DNA from: Nitrosococcus watsonii C-113
GTDB lineage: Bacteria > Pseudomonadota > Gammaproteobacteria > Nitrosococcales > Nitrosococcaceae
Direction: 5' to 3'
Length of the DNA: 64,000 bases
Assembly: GCF_000143085.1 (NCBI RefSeq)
Contig: NC_014315.1
Span: 670,307 to 734,306 of the forward strand
Numbering within the stretch: position 1 is the stretch's first letter; each line of letters begins with the position of its first letter. Below, piece by piece: positions 18,205 through 28,133 of this stretch. The translations under genes and the position numbers were made by a program. The notes beneath the pieces are model-generated. The model was not told where the DNA came from and did no database searches. It saw only the letters and a program-made list of their open reading frames with translations.

Positions 18205-18453
18205 ATGCCAAAGCATTCCCTTCATCGTTTGCGTTGGCGCTGTCGACGCGGGCTGCTGGAATTGGATCTCCTGCTGGGTAATTTTTTGGAGGCTTTTTAT
18301 GAAAGCATCCCTGATGAAGAGAAGCGAGCGTTTGAGACACTTTTGTACTCTTCAGATCCAGATTTATGGCGGTATTGCCTAGGTGAAGAACCTCATCCCG
18401 ATCCTGTGACGGCCCATGTCATCGCCAAAATACGCCACGCCGCTTTATCTTAA
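18205..18453 (+). CDS. sdhE: SdhE, FAD assembly factor of succinate dehydrogenase
   Basis: 82-residue helical protein that promotes covalent attachment of FAD to SdhA. The diagnostic RGxxE motif is R15-G16-L17-L18-E19 (RRGLLELD), and the family end-signature with DPDLWRYCLGEEPHPD is present. It begins 10 bases after sdhB, and its 3' end overlaps the next gene by 38 bases in another frame. An overlapping frame beginning at 18191 is a shadow. Operon position and motif agree, so the call is firm. Confidence 0.93.
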   Translation: MPKHSLHRLRWRCRRGLLELDLLLGNFLEAFYESIPDEEKRAFETLLYSSDPDLWRYCLGEEPHPDPVTAHVIAKIRHAALS

Positions 18454-18859
18454 ACGCTACCCCTCGCGTACTTTGGTTGTCTACCTGGTTGCTGTCCACG
18501 GTGGGGTGTTGGCGCTTCTTCCTAGGTTGGCACTTTCTTGGGAGCTGAGTATGCTTTTGAGTGGCGCGGTTGTTGCTAGTTTTTACCTAAGCTTACGTGG
18601 CCAGGCTCTGTTACTAAGTTCGAAGGCTGTTGTCCAGATTTCCTGGGATAGCGATAACGTTTGGCATTTACGTCGGCGCAATGGTAGGGAGTGTATAGGT
18701 AAGCTATTACCGGGTTGCTTCGTGGGATCTCGCCTCGTGGTGCTGAACTTTGTGCTTGGGGCTTGGTGGCAACGGGCAAGCGTTGTTTTATTACCAGATA
18801 ATGTCGATCCGGAATCTTTGCGGCGGCTGCGGGTACGTTTACGGATCTTTTACTCTTAA
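18416..18859 (+). CDS. cptA: CptA/YgfX-family membrane protein
   Basis: 147 residues: two hydrophobic segments near the N terminus (about 20-65) followed by a soluble beta-rich C-terminal half with HLRRRNGRE and SVVLLPDNVDPESLRRLRVRLR. This matches the YgfX family encoded next to sdhE in many gammaproteobacteria, described in E. coli as the CptA toxin of a toxin-antitoxin pair with SdhE, although that role is disputed. It overlaps the end of sdhE, consistent with coupled translation. The closing line of sequence reaches 15 bases from the convergent nadB stop. Confidence 0.8.
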   Translation: MSSPKYATPLYLKRYPSRTLVVYLVAVHGGVLALLPRLALSWELSMLLSGAVVASFYLSLRGQALLLSSKAVVQISWDSDNVWHLRRRNGRECIGKLLPGCFVGSRLVVLNFVLGAWWQRASVVLLPDNVDPESLRRLRVRLRIFYS

Positions 18860-18873
18860 ATTGTAACTGCCTA

Positions 18874-20493
18874 TTAGCTAAGGTTAGACCTTGCTGGAGG
18901 GGTTAAAATGGTGTTTCTCGCCACGGATTTTTTTTGCGGGTAATCCAAGATATAGTGTAATCCTCGACTCTCTTGGCGCTCTGAAGCTGAGCGGATAATA
19001 AGATCGGCAACCACTACCAGGTTGCGTAGCTCGATAAGATCATTGGTAATTCGGAAGTTTCCATAATATTCAGCAATTTCTTGGAGCAATAAATCGATCC
19101 GGTGCTGAGCCCTTTGCAAACGTTTTACCGTCCGCACGATACCCACGTAATCCCACATAAAGCGCCGCAATTCATCCCAGTTATGGGCAACGACGATTTC
19201 TTCCTCAGAATCAACTACCTGGCTCTCGTCCCAAGGGGGTAAAGATTCGGGTTGTGAAATTTCCGCCAGCCGGGCGTTAATATTCTGGGCAGCAGCCCGG
19301 GCAAAAACTAGGCATTCCAGCAAGGAATTACTGGCCATGCGGTTAGCTCCATGGAGTCCAGTATGAGCCGTTTCACCGATTGCATAGAGGTTTTCAAGAT
19401 CGGTTTGTCCGTGTAAATCCGTGACTATGCCACCACAGGTATAATGGGCGGCGGGAACCACTGGAATAGGCTCTTGCGTAATATTGATGCCAAATTCTAA
19501 GCAGTGAGCATAGACGTTAGGAAAGTGTTGGCGGATAAATGCTGCTGGTTTATGGCTGATATCCAAGTATACGCAATCAATGCCCAAACGTTTCATTTCA
19601 TGATCGATAGCTCGGGCCACGATGTCACGAGGGGCGAGTTCTCCGCGCCGGTCGAAACGGTGCATGAAGGGGGCGCCATTAGGCAGCAGCAACCGTCCCC
19701 CTTCTCCGCGCAGTGCTTCCGTAATTAAGAAAGATTTGGCGTGGGGATGATAGAGACAGGTTGGGTGGAATTGAATAAATTCCATGTTGGCTACTCGGCA
19801 GCCAGCACGCCAGCCCATGGCGATCCCGTCGCCTGTGCAAACATCTGGATTGCTCGTATACAGATAAACTTTGCCGGTGCCGCCGGTGGCAAGAATTACG
19901 CAGCGAGCGCTAAAGGTATCTACCCGGCCCTGGGCTCGGTTTAGGGCATAGGCCCCCAAGCATTGGTTACTGTCTCGGCCTAGTTTATGATTAGTAATCA
20001 GTTCAATAGCTACGTAGTTTTCAAATATTTCAATGTTAGATTGTGCTTTAGCGAGCTGAACCAGTTTAGTTTCTACTACCCGGCCGGTGGCGTCAGCCGC
20101 ATGAATGATTCGGCGGTGACTGTGGCCGCCTTCCCGGGTAAGATGGTAGCCAGGTCCTCCGTTGCTATCACGGGTGAAGGCAGTTCCTTGCGCAATCAAC
20201 CAATGTATGGCTTCGTGGGCCTGTTCAACCGTAAAGCGGACAGCTGTTTCGTTGCATAGGCCAGCCCCCACCCGTAAGGTATCCTCGATATGGGATTGGG
20301 TGGAATCATTCTTATCGAGGACAACGGAGATACCGCCTTGGGCATAGAGGCTAGCCCCTTCCTCTAGGGTGCGTTTGGAGAGGATAGCGATTCGAGTTTT
20401 AGGAGCTAGGTGTAAGGCCAATGTTAGGCCTGCGGAGCCGCTACCGATGATCAGCACATCATAATGATGAACCATAGAATTAGAAGCGCTCAT
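18874..20493 (-). CDS. nadB: L-aspartate oxidase NadB
   Basis: FAD enzyme oxidising L-aspartate to iminoaspartate, the first step of de novo NAD synthesis. It is 539 residues. The FAD fold [11 protein letters not shown] is near the N terminus, [10 protein letters not shown] follows, and the [15 protein letters not shown] and [21 protein letters not shown] segments mark it as NadB rather than SdhA or FrdA. It is divergent from rpoE, the arrangement also seen in other gammaproteobacteria where nadB neighbours rpoE. No nadA or nadC is present here. Confidence 0.95.
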   Translation of the reverse strand: MSASNSMVHHYDVLIIGSGSAGLTLALHLAPKTRIAILSKRTLEEGASLYAQGGISVVLDKNDSTQSHIEDTLRVGAGLCNETAVRFTVEQAHEAIHWLIAQGTAFTRDSNGGPGYHLTREGGHSHRRIIHAADATGRVVETKLVQLAKAQSNIEIFENYVAIELITNHKLGRDSNQCLGAYALNRAQGRVDTFSARCVILATGGTGKVYLYTSNPDVCTGDGIAMGWRAGCRVANMEFIQFHPTCLYHPHAKSFLITEALRGEGGRLLLPNGAPFMHRFDRRGELAPRDIVARAIDHEMKRLGIDCVYLDISHKPAAFIRQHFPNVYAHCLEFGINITQEPIPVVPAAHYTCGGIVTDLHGQTDLENLYAIGETAHTGLHGANRMASNSLLECLVFARAAAQNINARLAEISQPESLPPWDESQVVDSEEEIVVAHNWDELRRFMWDYVGIVRTVKRLQRAQHRIDLLLQEIAEYYGNFRITNDLIELRNLVVVADLIIRSASERQESRGLHYILDYPQKKSVARNTILTPPARSNLS

Positions 20494-20585
20494 GGGGAAG
20501 TTTTTGCTTGTTCTCTAGCACGTAGATACAAAACAGGTCAGAATAATAAATTACTCAACAGTTTAATCGGCGAATTATGGGATAC

Positions 20586-20614
20586 GAACTACTCGATAAC
20601 GTAGCTGTCTATGA
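20586..20614 (+). promoter_or_regulatory. Sigma-E-like promoter upstream of rpoE
   Basis: GAACTA at 20586-20591, a 16-base spacer, then TCTATGA at 20608-20614, 45 bases before the rpoE ATG. This resembles the GAACTT-N16-TCTGA pattern used by sigma-E factors, which normally activate their own operon. A sigma-70-like TTGACA at 20617-20622 has no acceptable -10. The match is partial and judged by eye. Confidence 0.45.
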
Positions 20615-20658
20615 TGTTGACAGCTTAAGCCGCTTTCCAGTGGGATAGGCGGGCTGGA

Positions 20659-21237
20659 ATGAGCGACAAGCAGGTTGATGGCGAATTGGTGCGGCGCGTG
20701 CAGCGCGGAGACAAAAAAGCATTTGATATGCTAGTTCTCAAGTATCAACGGAAAATTTTAAGGCTTATTTCTCGTTATATTCACGATCCGGGGGAAGCCT
20801 TAGATGTGGCCCAGGAAGCTTTCATTAAAGCCTACCGGGCTTTACCCCGCTTCCGGGGGGAAAGTGCATTTTATACCTGGTTATATCGTATTGCCATCAA
20901 TACATCCAAGAATTACCTCGTAGCTCAAAGCCGTCGCCCTCCTGAGAATGACATTGATGCAAAAGATGCGGAACAGTATGCAGCAGAAACGATACTAAAA
21001 GAGTATGCCACACCCGAAAGCTTGCTGCTACGTGATGAAATTGAGAAGACAATTAACGAGACCATCGAGGAACTACCGAATGAGTTACGGATGGCGATTA
21101 TTTTGCGCGAATTTGAAGCCATGAGCTACGCGGAAATTGCGGAAGCGATGGATTGTCCTATTGGGACCGTGCGTTCGCGCATTTTCCGAGCGCGAGAAGC
21201 TATCGACGAAAAAATTAAACCTCTTTTAGCTTATTAA
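20659..21237 (+). CDS. rpoE: RNA polymerase sigma factor RpoE/AlgU
   Basis: ECF sigma factor of the envelope-stress response, 192 residues. Region 2 covers about 10-90 (FDMLVLKYQRKILRLISRYI, then DVAQEAFIKAYRALPRFRGE with FYTWLYRIAIN). Region 4 covers about 130-185 with a helix-turn-helix in AEAMDCPIGTVRSRIFRARE. The downstream rseA-rseB-rseC-mucD genes give the full regulatory pathway: proteolysis of RseA releases RpoE. A sigma-E-like promoter upstream suggests autoregulation. Equivalent to algU-mucABCD of Pseudomonas. Confidence 0.97.
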   Translation: MSDKQVDGELVRRVQRGDKKAFDMLVLKYQRKILRLISRYIHDPGEALDVAQEAFIKAYRALPRFRGESAFYTWLYRIAINTSKNYLVAQSRRPPENDIDAKDAEQYAAETILKEYATPESLLLRDEIEKTINETIEELPNELRMAIILREFEAMSYAEIAEAMDCPIGTVRSRIFRAREAIDEKIKPLLAY

Positions 21238-21295
21238 TTACTCCAAAGGTATTTAGGTCTTAATATTTAGTGGATTATGGATGGTTGGAATCGTA

Positions 21296-21871
21296 ATGAA
21301 TGATGAACTTAATGAACAACTCTCGGCTTTAATGGATGGAGAGCTTCCGCCTGAAGAGATAAAATCCGTGCTCCAGGGATTTGAGACCCAAGAAGAGGTG
21401 CGTAGGCGCTGGGAAAACTATCACTTAGTCCGAGACTCCCTGCAAGGTCATCTGCCAGAGGCTTGTCGTTATGACTTAGCCAGGCAAGTTTCCCAGCTGC
21501 TAGATAATGAGCCTCCCCTGCTGGCAGAAAAACACCGCCGGACCGATATTTCCAGGCAGCTACGACAAAAGTGGCGGTATGGCGCCGGTCTTGCGCTAGC
21601 GGCGTCGCTAAGCGCGGTTGCTGTATTAGGCATACAGTCGCTAGCCAGTAAGCCATTAATACCGCAATCTCAAATCGCTACTACGTTGTCAGTTCCCGTT
21701 AGTTCAAATCCCGCAATCGCGCCTATTCAGGAAAACAGCCGCCATTGGGCGGTTCTTGAGCCTGACGTCAAAGAGCGTCTGAATACTTATTTGGTCAATC
21801 ATACTGAATATGTTGATATGCCGGGTATGCTTCGCTATGGACGTATCGTATCCTATGAAAGCTCCCGCTAA
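21296..21871 (+). CDS. rseA: Anti-sigma-E factor RseA/MucA
   Basis: Single-pass inner-membrane anti-sigma factor. The cytoplasmic N-terminal domain with LSALMDGELPPEEI and VRRRWENYHLVRDSLQG holds RpoE. A transmembrane segment lies about 100-120 (GAGLALAASLSAVAVLG). The periplasmic tail, with a YVDMPGMLRYGRIV end, is the site of DegS-type cleavage and RseB binding. I start it at the ATG 21296, giving 191 residues; an upstream ATG at 21281 adds five. It lies about 60 bases after rpoE and overlaps rseB by 17. Confidence 0.93.
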   Translation: MNDELNEQLSALMDGELPPEEIKSVLQGFETQEEVRRRWENYHLVRDSLQGHLPEACRYDLARQVSQLLDNEPPLLAEKHRRTDISRQLRQKWRYGAGLALAASLSAVAVLGIQSLASKPLIPQSQIATTLSVPVSSNPAIAPIQENSRHWAVLEPDVKERLNTYLVNHTEYVDMPGMLRYGRIVSYESSR

Positions 21872-22907
21872 GCACTGCCAGAAATTTGCCTGCAATCTCC
21901 TCTTAACGATTTTGGCCGCGTCGTTTCCATCTGCTTCCATAGGGAGAAGTTCCGATACTGCGTTACAACTCATTGATAGAATGGGGAAGGCGGCAGAATC
22001 ACTTAACTACCGGGGTGTTTTCGTTTATTTGCGGAATAGCCAGCTCAAAGCGGTCCAAGTGATCCATAAAGTAGACGAATATGGGGAGCACGAGCGTTTA
22101 GTTTCTTTAAATGGTATGCCTCGGGAGATTATTCGCAATAATGAGCTCGTTACTTGTATTCTCCCTGAGGATAAGGCTGTATTGGTGGATGAGCATCGCT
22201 ACCCAGATAAAGCAGTTGTTGCCAGGAGCAAGAGTTTTCGCGGTAACAATGGTCTTTCCAGGCGATTACCTGCTAGGCTGAAGGCCATGCGGGAGCATTA
22301 CCAGCTCTCCCTCGGAAAGCCGGATCGAATTGCGGGAAGAGAAACGCAGCAGGTCGTCATTATTCCCAGAGATCAGTACCGCTATGGCTATCACTTATGG
22401 ATAGATAGCGAAACAGGGCTATTGCTGAAAACTATTATGACTGAAAATGAGGGGCAGATTCTCGAGCAGATGATGTTTACTTCGCTTTTGCTGTCAGCGA
22501 AAATTCCCGATACTGAACTGGTGCCGACGGTAGCGGGAAGAGAGTTTTCATGGCGGGAAGGTGAACCTCTGAGCATGGACCCGGATAATCATAAGAGTAA
22601 GTGGGAAATTGGCTGGCTTCCTGCGGGATTTGCTCTCGTGGCCCATAGCAAAGACTTATTGCCCAATAGCCAAATACCTGTAGAACATATGGTTTATTCG
22701 GATGGGCTAAGTTCAGTGTCCTTATTTATTGAGCGTGTAAGGCATACTAAGCGGAGCCATTTAAGTGGATTTTCAAGCATGGGAGCAGTCAATGCCTATG
22801 GTACTATTCAAGCACTCCATTACCTAACGTTGGTGGGGGAGGTTCCCCATGTAACCGTGAAGCGGATGGGTAAATCTATTCACTATCTAAGCTCCAATAC
22901 TGATTAA
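21855..22907 (+). CDS. rseB: Sigma-E regulatory protein RseB/MucB
   Basis: Periplasmic protein that binds RseA and shields it from proteolysis, and that senses mislocalised envelope components. From the ATG at 21855 it is 350 residues, with a signal peptide of about 30 residues (MKAPAKHCQKFACNLLLTIL onwards). The N-terminal LolA-like domain includes SLNYRGVFVYLRNSQL; the smaller C-terminal MucB domain contains LPAGFALVAHS and EHMVYSDGLSSVSLFIE. An ATG at 21837 is an alternative start. It overlaps the end of rseA, matching the conserved order. Confidence 0.92.
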   Translation: MKAPAKHCQKFACNLLLTILAASFPSASIGRSSDTALQLIDRMGKAAESLNYRGVFVYLRNSQLKAVQVIHKVDEYGEHERLVSLNGMPREIIRNNELVTCILPEDKAVLVDEHRYPDKAVVARSKSFRGNNGLSRRLPARLKAMREHYQLSLGKPDRIAGRETQQVVIIPRDQYRYGYHLWIDSETGLLLKTIMTENEGQILEQMMFTSLLLSAKIPDTELVPTVAGREFSWREGEPLSMDPDNHKSKWEIGWLPAGFALVAHSKDLLPNSQIPVEHMVYSDGLSSVSLFIERVRHTKRSHLSGFSSMGAVNAYGTIQALHYLTLVGEVPHVTVKRMGKSIHYLSSNTD

Positions 22908-22920
22908 GCCTTGAGCCGCC

Positions 22921-23367
22921 ATGGTCAAAGCAAGTGCGCAAGTGATCATAAAAAGCGGAACCTATGCCTGGGTAGAAGCGGAACGCCGTACTAGCTGTCA
23001 TAGCTGTACCTTGAGTCGAGGATGTGGCACGGGATCTATTGCCAAGTATCTGATGATGAAACCCATAATAGTAAAGGCTTCTAATCCGGTAAGGGCAGAG
23101 GTAGGGGATAGGGTGATTGTAGGCCTTCCCGAGAAAGCCTTTCTTCAAGGTTCTTTCGTGCTCTACATGGTACCCTTGTTAGCAATGTTTTTGGGTGCGG
23201 GGCTAGGTGGAACTTTGGCACCACATTTACATTTTGGGGGCAATGAAAGTTTAGGGATACTGTTGGGACTTGGGGGATTGGCAGGAGGGTTGTTCGGGGT
23301 GAGGCATATGCGAGTGGCACCTAGCTTTGAACCTAAAATCTTGTGTACCGTATATAAACAAAGGTAG
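22921..23367 (+). CDS. rseC: RseC/MucC-family membrane protein
   Basis: 148-residue inner-membrane protein of the SoxR-reducer/RseC family. A cysteine cluster near the N terminus (SCHSCTLSRGCG, about 29-40) could hold an Fe-S cluster. Two transmembrane helices (about 78-100 and 108-125, glycine-rich) follow. Its role in sigma-E control is minor and in E. coli it is also tied to SoxR reduction. It starts 13 bases after rseB. Confidence 0.88.
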   Translation: MVKASAQVIIKSGTYAWVEAERRTSCHSCTLSRGCGTGSIAKYLMMKPIIVKASNPVRAEVGDRVIVGLPEKAFLQGSFVLYMVPLLAMFLGAGLGGTLAPHLHFGGNESLGILLGLGGLAGGLFGVRHMRVAPSFEPKILCTVYKQR

Positions 23368-23527
23368 CATAAAAATCAGATCCTAGGGATAGGATGGGGT
23401 AGTAAAAAGTTAGATTAAGCTCAATCCGCAAGGTTCTTTAACTTTTGGCTAAGTTTCAGCCCCCCATCATTTTTTCTTCGTCTAATCATGCCCTTTATAC
23501 TTAATGCGGCAAATACTGGGAGCTAGC

Positions 23528-24943
23528 ATGAAGCGTTTTTTGAAAAAACAATGGGCCTTCTTGGCGATATTGCTACTGATTGCCGTGACTGGGCAGGCAG
23601 CAGGGTTGCCTGATTTTACTGAATTGGTGAAAAATAATAGTCCTGCAGTGGTTAATATCAGCACTACCCAGAAAATCACTCAGAGCGGCTCCCGCTTACC
23701 ACACGGATTACATCAATTACCAGAGGGCGGTCCCTTTGAGGATTTTTTTCGCCGCTTTTTTGATGAGGAAGATGGGGAACCTCGGAGCTTTGAAACTCAT
23801 TCTTTAGGATCAGGATTTGTTATTTCATCGGATGGATACATTATCACCAACAATCACGTCATCCGCGATGCAGATGAGGTGATTGTGCGCTTTAGCGACC
23901 GAAGAGAGCTGGAAGCCGAGGTTGTGGGGAGCGATGAGCGTAGTGATCTTGCCCTTCTAAAGGTAGAGGCGAAGAATCTACCTACTCTGAAACAAAGCAG
24001 TGCCAGTCAGCTTAAGGTTGGCGAATGGGTGCTTGCCATAGGGTCGCCCTTTGGTTTCGAGCATTCGGCCACAGCGGGTATTGTTAGTGCGTTGGGAAGG
24101 AGTTTGCCGGAAGAGAGCTATGTTCCGTTTATCCAAACCGATGTGGCTATTAACCCAGGAAACTCAGGCGGCCCTCTCTTTAACTTAACGGGGGAGGTGG
24201 TCGGTATCAACTCTCAGATCTACAGCCGTACAGGTGGTTTCATGGGTCTTTCTTTTGCCATACCCATTGATGTGGCCATGGAGGTCGTGGAGCAGCTCAA
24301 GGAAAAAGGACAAGTAGCCCGGGGATGGCTTGGGGTTGTGATTCAGGATGTTACCCGTGAGTTGGCACAATCATTTGGGCTTGGTAAACCTCAGGGGGCT
24401 CTGGTGGCTAGGGTCTTAGCGGATAGCCCAGCCGCTAAGGGAGGGATCCAAGTGGGCGATATCATCCTGGATTTTAATGGAAAACCAGTGCCCCGATCAG
24501 CGGCTTTACCGCCGCTGGTGGGGCGGGCCGAGATCGGTGAGATGGTTGGCGTCCAAATTTTACGTGCCGGTGATGAAAAAACACTTAAAATTAAAATTGG
24601 CGAGCTGCCAGAAAAAGAAGCACCGCAGAAAACAAGAAAGAAACCGGAGCATTTATTTGAGAAGCGACTTGCGCTTGAGGTAGCTGATTTGAGTAAAAAG
24701 GAGCGCGCGCAGCTTGATGTGGTCTCTGGTGTACGAGTGACGAAGGTGGAAGAAGGGCCTGCCTTCGAAGCGGGGATTCAGCATGGAGATATTATCCTTA
24801 GTCTTAATCATACAGAGATAAAGGATATTACCGAGTTCAAGGAGCTTGCTAAAAAATTGCCTGTGGGTAAGCCGGTACCGCTCTTATTACAACGAGGGCA
24901 GACGGCCTCTTTTATCACTATTACCCTTCCCGAGGGGAGCTGA
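23528..24943 (+). CDS. mucD: Periplasmic serine protease MucD/DegQ (HtrA family)
   Basis: HtrA-type protease and chaperone that removes misfolded envelope proteins. From the ATG at 23528, preceded by GGGAGC, it is 471 residues with a signal peptide ending about residue 28. The trypsin-like domain has the catalytic triad: His in NNHVIRD, Asp in SDLALLK, Ser in NPGNSGGPL. Two PDZ domains follow (about 260-345 and 370-465). It lies at the end of the rpoE-rseABC genes as in the Pseudomonas algU operon, with 160 bases upstream that might hold its own promoter. Confidence 0.94.
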   Translation: MKRFLKKQWAFLAILLLIAVTGQAAGLPDFTELVKNNSPAVVNISTTQKITQSGSRLPHGLHQLPEGGPFEDFFRRFFDEEDGEPRSFETHSLGSGFVISSDGYIITNNHVIRDADEVIVRFSDRRELEAEVVGSDERSDLALLKVEAKNLPTLKQSSASQLKVGEWVLAIGSPFGFEHSATAGIVSALGRSLPEESYVPFIQTDVAINPGNSGGPLFNLTGEVVGINSQIYSRTGGFMGLSFAIPIDVAMEVVEQLKEKGQVARGWLGVVIQDVTRELAQSFGLGKPQGALVARVLADSPAAKGGIQVGDIILDFNGKPVPRSAALPPLVGRAEIGEMVGVQILRAGDEKTLKIKIGELPEKEAPQKTRKKPEHLFEKRLALEVADLSKKERAQLDVVSGVRVTKVEEGPAFEAGIQHGDIILSLNHTEIKDITEFKELAKKLPVGKPVPLLLQRGQTASFITITLPEGS

Positions 24944-24954
24944 GTAGCTCCTCT
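24933..24954 (+). terminator. Hairpin over the mucD stop codon
   Basis: AGGGGAGCT (24933-24941), a GAGT tetraloop, and AGCTCCTCT (24946-24954) pair over nine bases with one G-T wobble. The mucD stop codon lies in the stem and loop. Only GCTGTTTGG follows, so a strong T-tract is missing; it may be a weak terminator or an RNA-stability element between mucD and lepA. Confidence 0.35.
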
Positions 24955-25044
24955 GCTGTTTGGATAATGTAAGCAGCTTTTCGGGAAAGGGTTCTCGGTT
25001 GGTATTCTATTTTATAGCCAGCGGGCCTATCTATTAGCCACAGC

Positions 25045-26841
25045 ATGAAGAATATTCGAAATTTTTCTATTATTGCCCATATTGATCATGGCAAGTCGAC
25101 AATCGCTGACCGTTTCATCCAGATATGCGGTGGCCTGAGCAAACGTGAGATGGCTCAGCAAGTGTTGGATTCTATGGACCTTGAGCGTGAGCGGGGTATT
25201 ACTATCAAAGCCCAGAGCGTTTCCTTGAACTACCGCGGGCGGAATGGAGAAGTTTATCACCTCAATCTTATTGATACACCGGGGCATGTGGATTTTTCCT
25301 ATGAAGTGTCTCGTTCGCTGGCTGCCTGCGAGGGGGCCTTGCTGGTAGTGGATGCTTCTCAAGGGGTTGAGGCCCAGAGTGTTGCCAATTGCTATACAGC
25401 GATTGAGCAGGGCTTAGAGGTGGTACCCGTTCTTAATAAAATCGATCTCCCTTCGGCAGAGCCAGAGCGGGTATGTCAAGAAATTGAAGAAATTATTGGA
25501 TTGGATACCAGTGATGCTCTGCAGGTAAGCGCCAAAACGGGACAGGGGATCGAAGAGCTTCTAGCAGCTTTAGTTGCTCGTGTTCCTCCGCCCCAGGGCG
25601 ATCCAGCATCGCCTTTGCGAGCGCTTATTATCGATTCCTGGTTTGATAATTATTTGGGAGTCATTTCTCTGGTGCGGGTGGTAGATGGCTGCCTTAAACC
25701 TAAAGATAAAATTAAGATTATGTCTACCGGTCAGCACTATCGGGTAGAAAAGGTAGGGTTATTTACGCCTAAACGCAGGGAGGTGGAACAGCTCCCCGCA
25801 GGTAGTGTAGGTTATGTGATTGCAGGGATCAAAGATGTGGATGGGGCACCGGTGGGGGATACGATGACTCATGCTGAGCGGCTTGCCACTAAAGCATTGC
25901 CAGGATTTAAGGACGTGAAGCCTCAAGTTTTTGCGGGTCTATTTCCTGTCGATTCAGATGATTATGAGGATCTTCGAGAGGCGCTTGCTAAACTTCGTCT
26001 TAATGATGCTGCTTTATTTTATGAACCAGAGACATCCCAAGCTTTAGGGTTTGGTTTCCGTTGCGGCTTCCTAGGTATGCTTCATATGGAGATTATACAA
26101 GAGCGGTTGGAGCGGGAATATAGCCTAAATTTGATCACCACGGCACCTACCGTAGTATACCAAGTATTGACTTCTAAGGGTGAGGTTTTACGCATAGATA
26201 ATCCCTCAATTTTGCCTGAGCCGGGACAGGTTGCCGAGGTTCGCGAACCTATTATCCAAGCGGATATTCTGGTGCCTCAGCAGCATGTGGGGGCAGTCAT
26301 TGGCTTGTGTGAAGAGAAGCGCGGGACGCAAAAACAGCTCCAATATTTGGGGAATCAGGTTTTATTGAATTATGAATTGCCACTTAGTGAAGTGGTGTTG
26401 GATTTCTTTGAACGCCTCAAGTCAGTGAGTCGTGGTTACGCTTCCCTAGATTACCATTTTTCACGCTTCCAGGTTGCGGATTTGGTTAAATTGGATTTGT
26501 TGATCAATGGCGAGCGGGTAGATGCGCTCTCACTGATTGTCCATCGGAATCAGGCGCACCATCGGGGGCGGGAATTAGCTGAGAAGATGAGAGAGCTGAT
26601 CCCCCGACAGTTATTTGATGTAGCCATTCAGGCGGCAATTGGGGCCCATATTGTGGCACGCACTACCGTTAAAGCTTTGCGTAAAAACGTGACAGCGAAA
26701 TGTTATGGTGGCGATATTACCCGTAAACGCAAGCTATTAGAAAAGCAAAAAGCAGGTAAAAAGCGCATGAAACAAGTGGGATCGGTAGAAATCCCTCAGG
26801 CTGCGTTTCTAGCTGTGCTGAAAGTGGGCAAAAAACCTTGA
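25045..26841 (+). CDS. lepA: Elongation factor 4, LepA
   Basis: Translational GTPase that acts on stalled or mistranslocated ribosomes, 598 residues. The P-loop AHIDHGKST is at 11-19 and the DTPGHVDF switch and NKIDLP motifs are present. The [16 protein letters not shown] segment and the LepA-specific C-terminal domain with [20 protein letters not shown] separate it from EF-G. The order lepA-lepB is that of most gammaproteobacteria. It follows mucD by about 100 bases. Confidence 0.98.
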   Translation: MKNIRNFSIIAHIDHGKSTIADRFIQICGGLSKREMAQQVLDSMDLERERGITIKAQSVSLNYRGRNGEVYHLNLIDTPGHVDFSYEVSRSLAACEGALLVVDASQGVEAQSVANCYTAIEQGLEVVPVLNKIDLPSAEPERVCQEIEEIIGLDTSDALQVSAKTGQGIEELLAALVARVPPPQGDPASPLRALIIDSWFDNYLGVISLVRVVDGCLKPKDKIKIMSTGQHYRVEKVGLFTPKRREVEQLPAGSVGYVIAGIKDVDGAPVGDTMTHAERLATKALPGFKDVKPQVFAGLFPVDSDDYEDLREALAKLRLNDAALFYEPETSQALGFGFRCGFLGMLHMEIIQERLEREYSLNLITTAPTVVYQVLTSKGEVLRIDNPSILPEPGQVAEVREPIIQADILVPQQHVGAVIGLCEEKRGTQKQLQYLGNQVLLNYELPLSEVVLDFFERLKSVSRGYASLDYHFSRFQVADLVKLDLLINGERVDALSLIVHRNQAHHRGRELAEKMRELIPRQLFDVAIQAAIGAHIVARTTVKALRKNVTAKCYGGDITRKRKLLEKQKAGKKRMKQVGSVEIPQAAFLAVLKVGKKP

Positions 26842-26924
26842 ATATATACCCTAAAGACAAGGTCAAGTTTCGTTGTAAAGGTTCTCTGAACCGTAATTCC
26901 GTTAATTTAAGGTAAGTGTTTCCG

Positions 26925-27737
26925 ATGAATGTGGATTTTCCTACAATAATGCTGGTTGCCGCCGTAATCACAGGCACGATTTGGGGGTTGGATGCTTGGC
27001 TGTGGGCGCCAGCCCGGCGTGAAGCAGCAACTAGGAAAGGAGGAGCTGGCCAGGCTGGCTTAAAAGAGGCCGGTAAGGAGCCGGTGCTGGTGGAATATGC
27101 GCGTTCCTTTTTCCCTATCATTGTCATTGTTTTAGTGCTGCGCTCATTTTTGGTAGAGCCTTTCCGCATTCCCTCGGGATCTATGATTCCAACCCTTCGA
27201 GTAGGAGATTTTATCCTAGTTAATAAATTTATTTATGGAATCCGCTTACCCGTTATTAATAAGAAGATTATTGATATGGGGGAGCCTCAGCGGGGCGATG
27301 TTGTTGTTTTTCGCTACCCAAAGGATCCTAGCGTTGATTATATTAAGCGGGTAATTGGGCTGCCCGGGGATCGCATCGGTTACTTTAATAAAACCGTTTA
27401 TATTAATGGTGAACTCATGCCGCAGGAGAGCGTCGGGCCTTACTACCAGGAGGATTCTTCTTATAATCACTCCGCGGTTCTTAGGATCGAACATTTGGGG
27501 AATAAGGAGCACCAAATTGTAGTGGAACCTGGAATAAGCCTGGTGGAAGGTGAGTATATTATTCCTGAAGGGCACTATTTTATGATGGGAGATAATCGGG
27601 ATCGCAGTAATGATAGCCGTTTTTGGGGGGTCGTGCCTGAAGAAAATCTGGTAGGTAAGGCCTTTATGGTTTGGATGAGCTGGCAGTGGGATCAGGGTGG
27701 AGTTGTTTGGAACCGTATCGGAGAGTCCATTCAATAA
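26925..27737 (+). CDS. lepB: Signal peptidase I, LepB
   Basis: Inner-membrane serine-lysine protease that removes Sec signal peptides. From the ATG at 26925 it is 270 residues (a GTG nine bases earlier is possible). Two N-terminal transmembrane helices (about 5-25 and 62-78) are followed by the catalytic site: S86 in RIPSGSM and K141 in YIKRVIGLPGDR. The GDNRDRSNDSR box confirms the family. It lies between lepA and a DUF4845 gene. The exported HU-like protein and the RseB, ZnuA and M23 precursors in this window would be among its substrates. Confidence 0.97.
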   Translation: MNVDFPTIMLVAAVITGTIWGLDAWLWAPARREAATRKGGAGQAGLKEAGKEPVLVEYARSFFPIIVIVLVLRSFLVEPFRIPSGSMIPTLRVGDFILVNKFIYGIRLPVINKKIIDMGEPQRGDVVVFRYPKDPSVDYIKRVIGLPGDRIGYFNKTVYINGELMPQESVGPYYQEDSSYNHSAVLRIEHLGNKEHQIVVEPGISLVEGEYIIPEGHYFMMGDNRDRSNDSRFWGVVPEENLVGKAFMVWMSWQWDQGGVVWNRIGESIQ

Positions 27738-27758
27738 TAAATTAAAGGGGCGGGAGGG

Positions 27759-28133
27759 ATGCATTATAGAAAACGACAGGGGGGCATGAGCTTTTTAGGA
27801 TGGATTTTGGTGCTCGCTTTATTGGCTTTGGTTGGCCTAGGAATGGTGCGGCTTTTCCCCTCCTATATGGAATATTTTAGCGTGAAAACATCGTTAGAAT
27901 CTCTAGCTAACCAGCCTGATTTGCATGCAATGGGTAAAAGCAATATCCGTAATGCCTTACTGCGGCGTCTGGATATCAATGATGTTACTCATGTTTCCAA
28001 GGACAATATTGAAATTACTAAAACCCGCCGTACGTTAACGATAGCTGTCGATTATGAAGTACGTACCCCTTTTCTGGGTAATATTGACCTGATTGCCCAT
28101 TTTAATCCTCTCATCGAGGTTCCTTCGCCTTGA
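27759..28133 (+). CDS. DUF4845-family membrane protein
   Basis: 124 residues with one N-terminal transmembrane helix (about 12-32, FLGWILVLALLALVGLGMV) and a small soluble C-terminal domain. It belongs to the DUF4845 family found between lepB and rnc in many gamma- and betaproteobacteria; no function is established. The conserved position suggests a link to protein export or to ribonuclease III expression. Its stop codon overlaps the rnc start by four bases (TTGA), a sign of coupled translation. Confidence 0.85.
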   Translation: MHYRKRQGGMSFLGWILVLALLALVGLGMVRLFPSYMEYFSVKTSLESLANQPDLHAMGKSNIRNALLRRLDINDVTHVSKDNIEITKTRRTLTIAVDYEVRTPFLGNIDLIAHFNPLIEVPSP

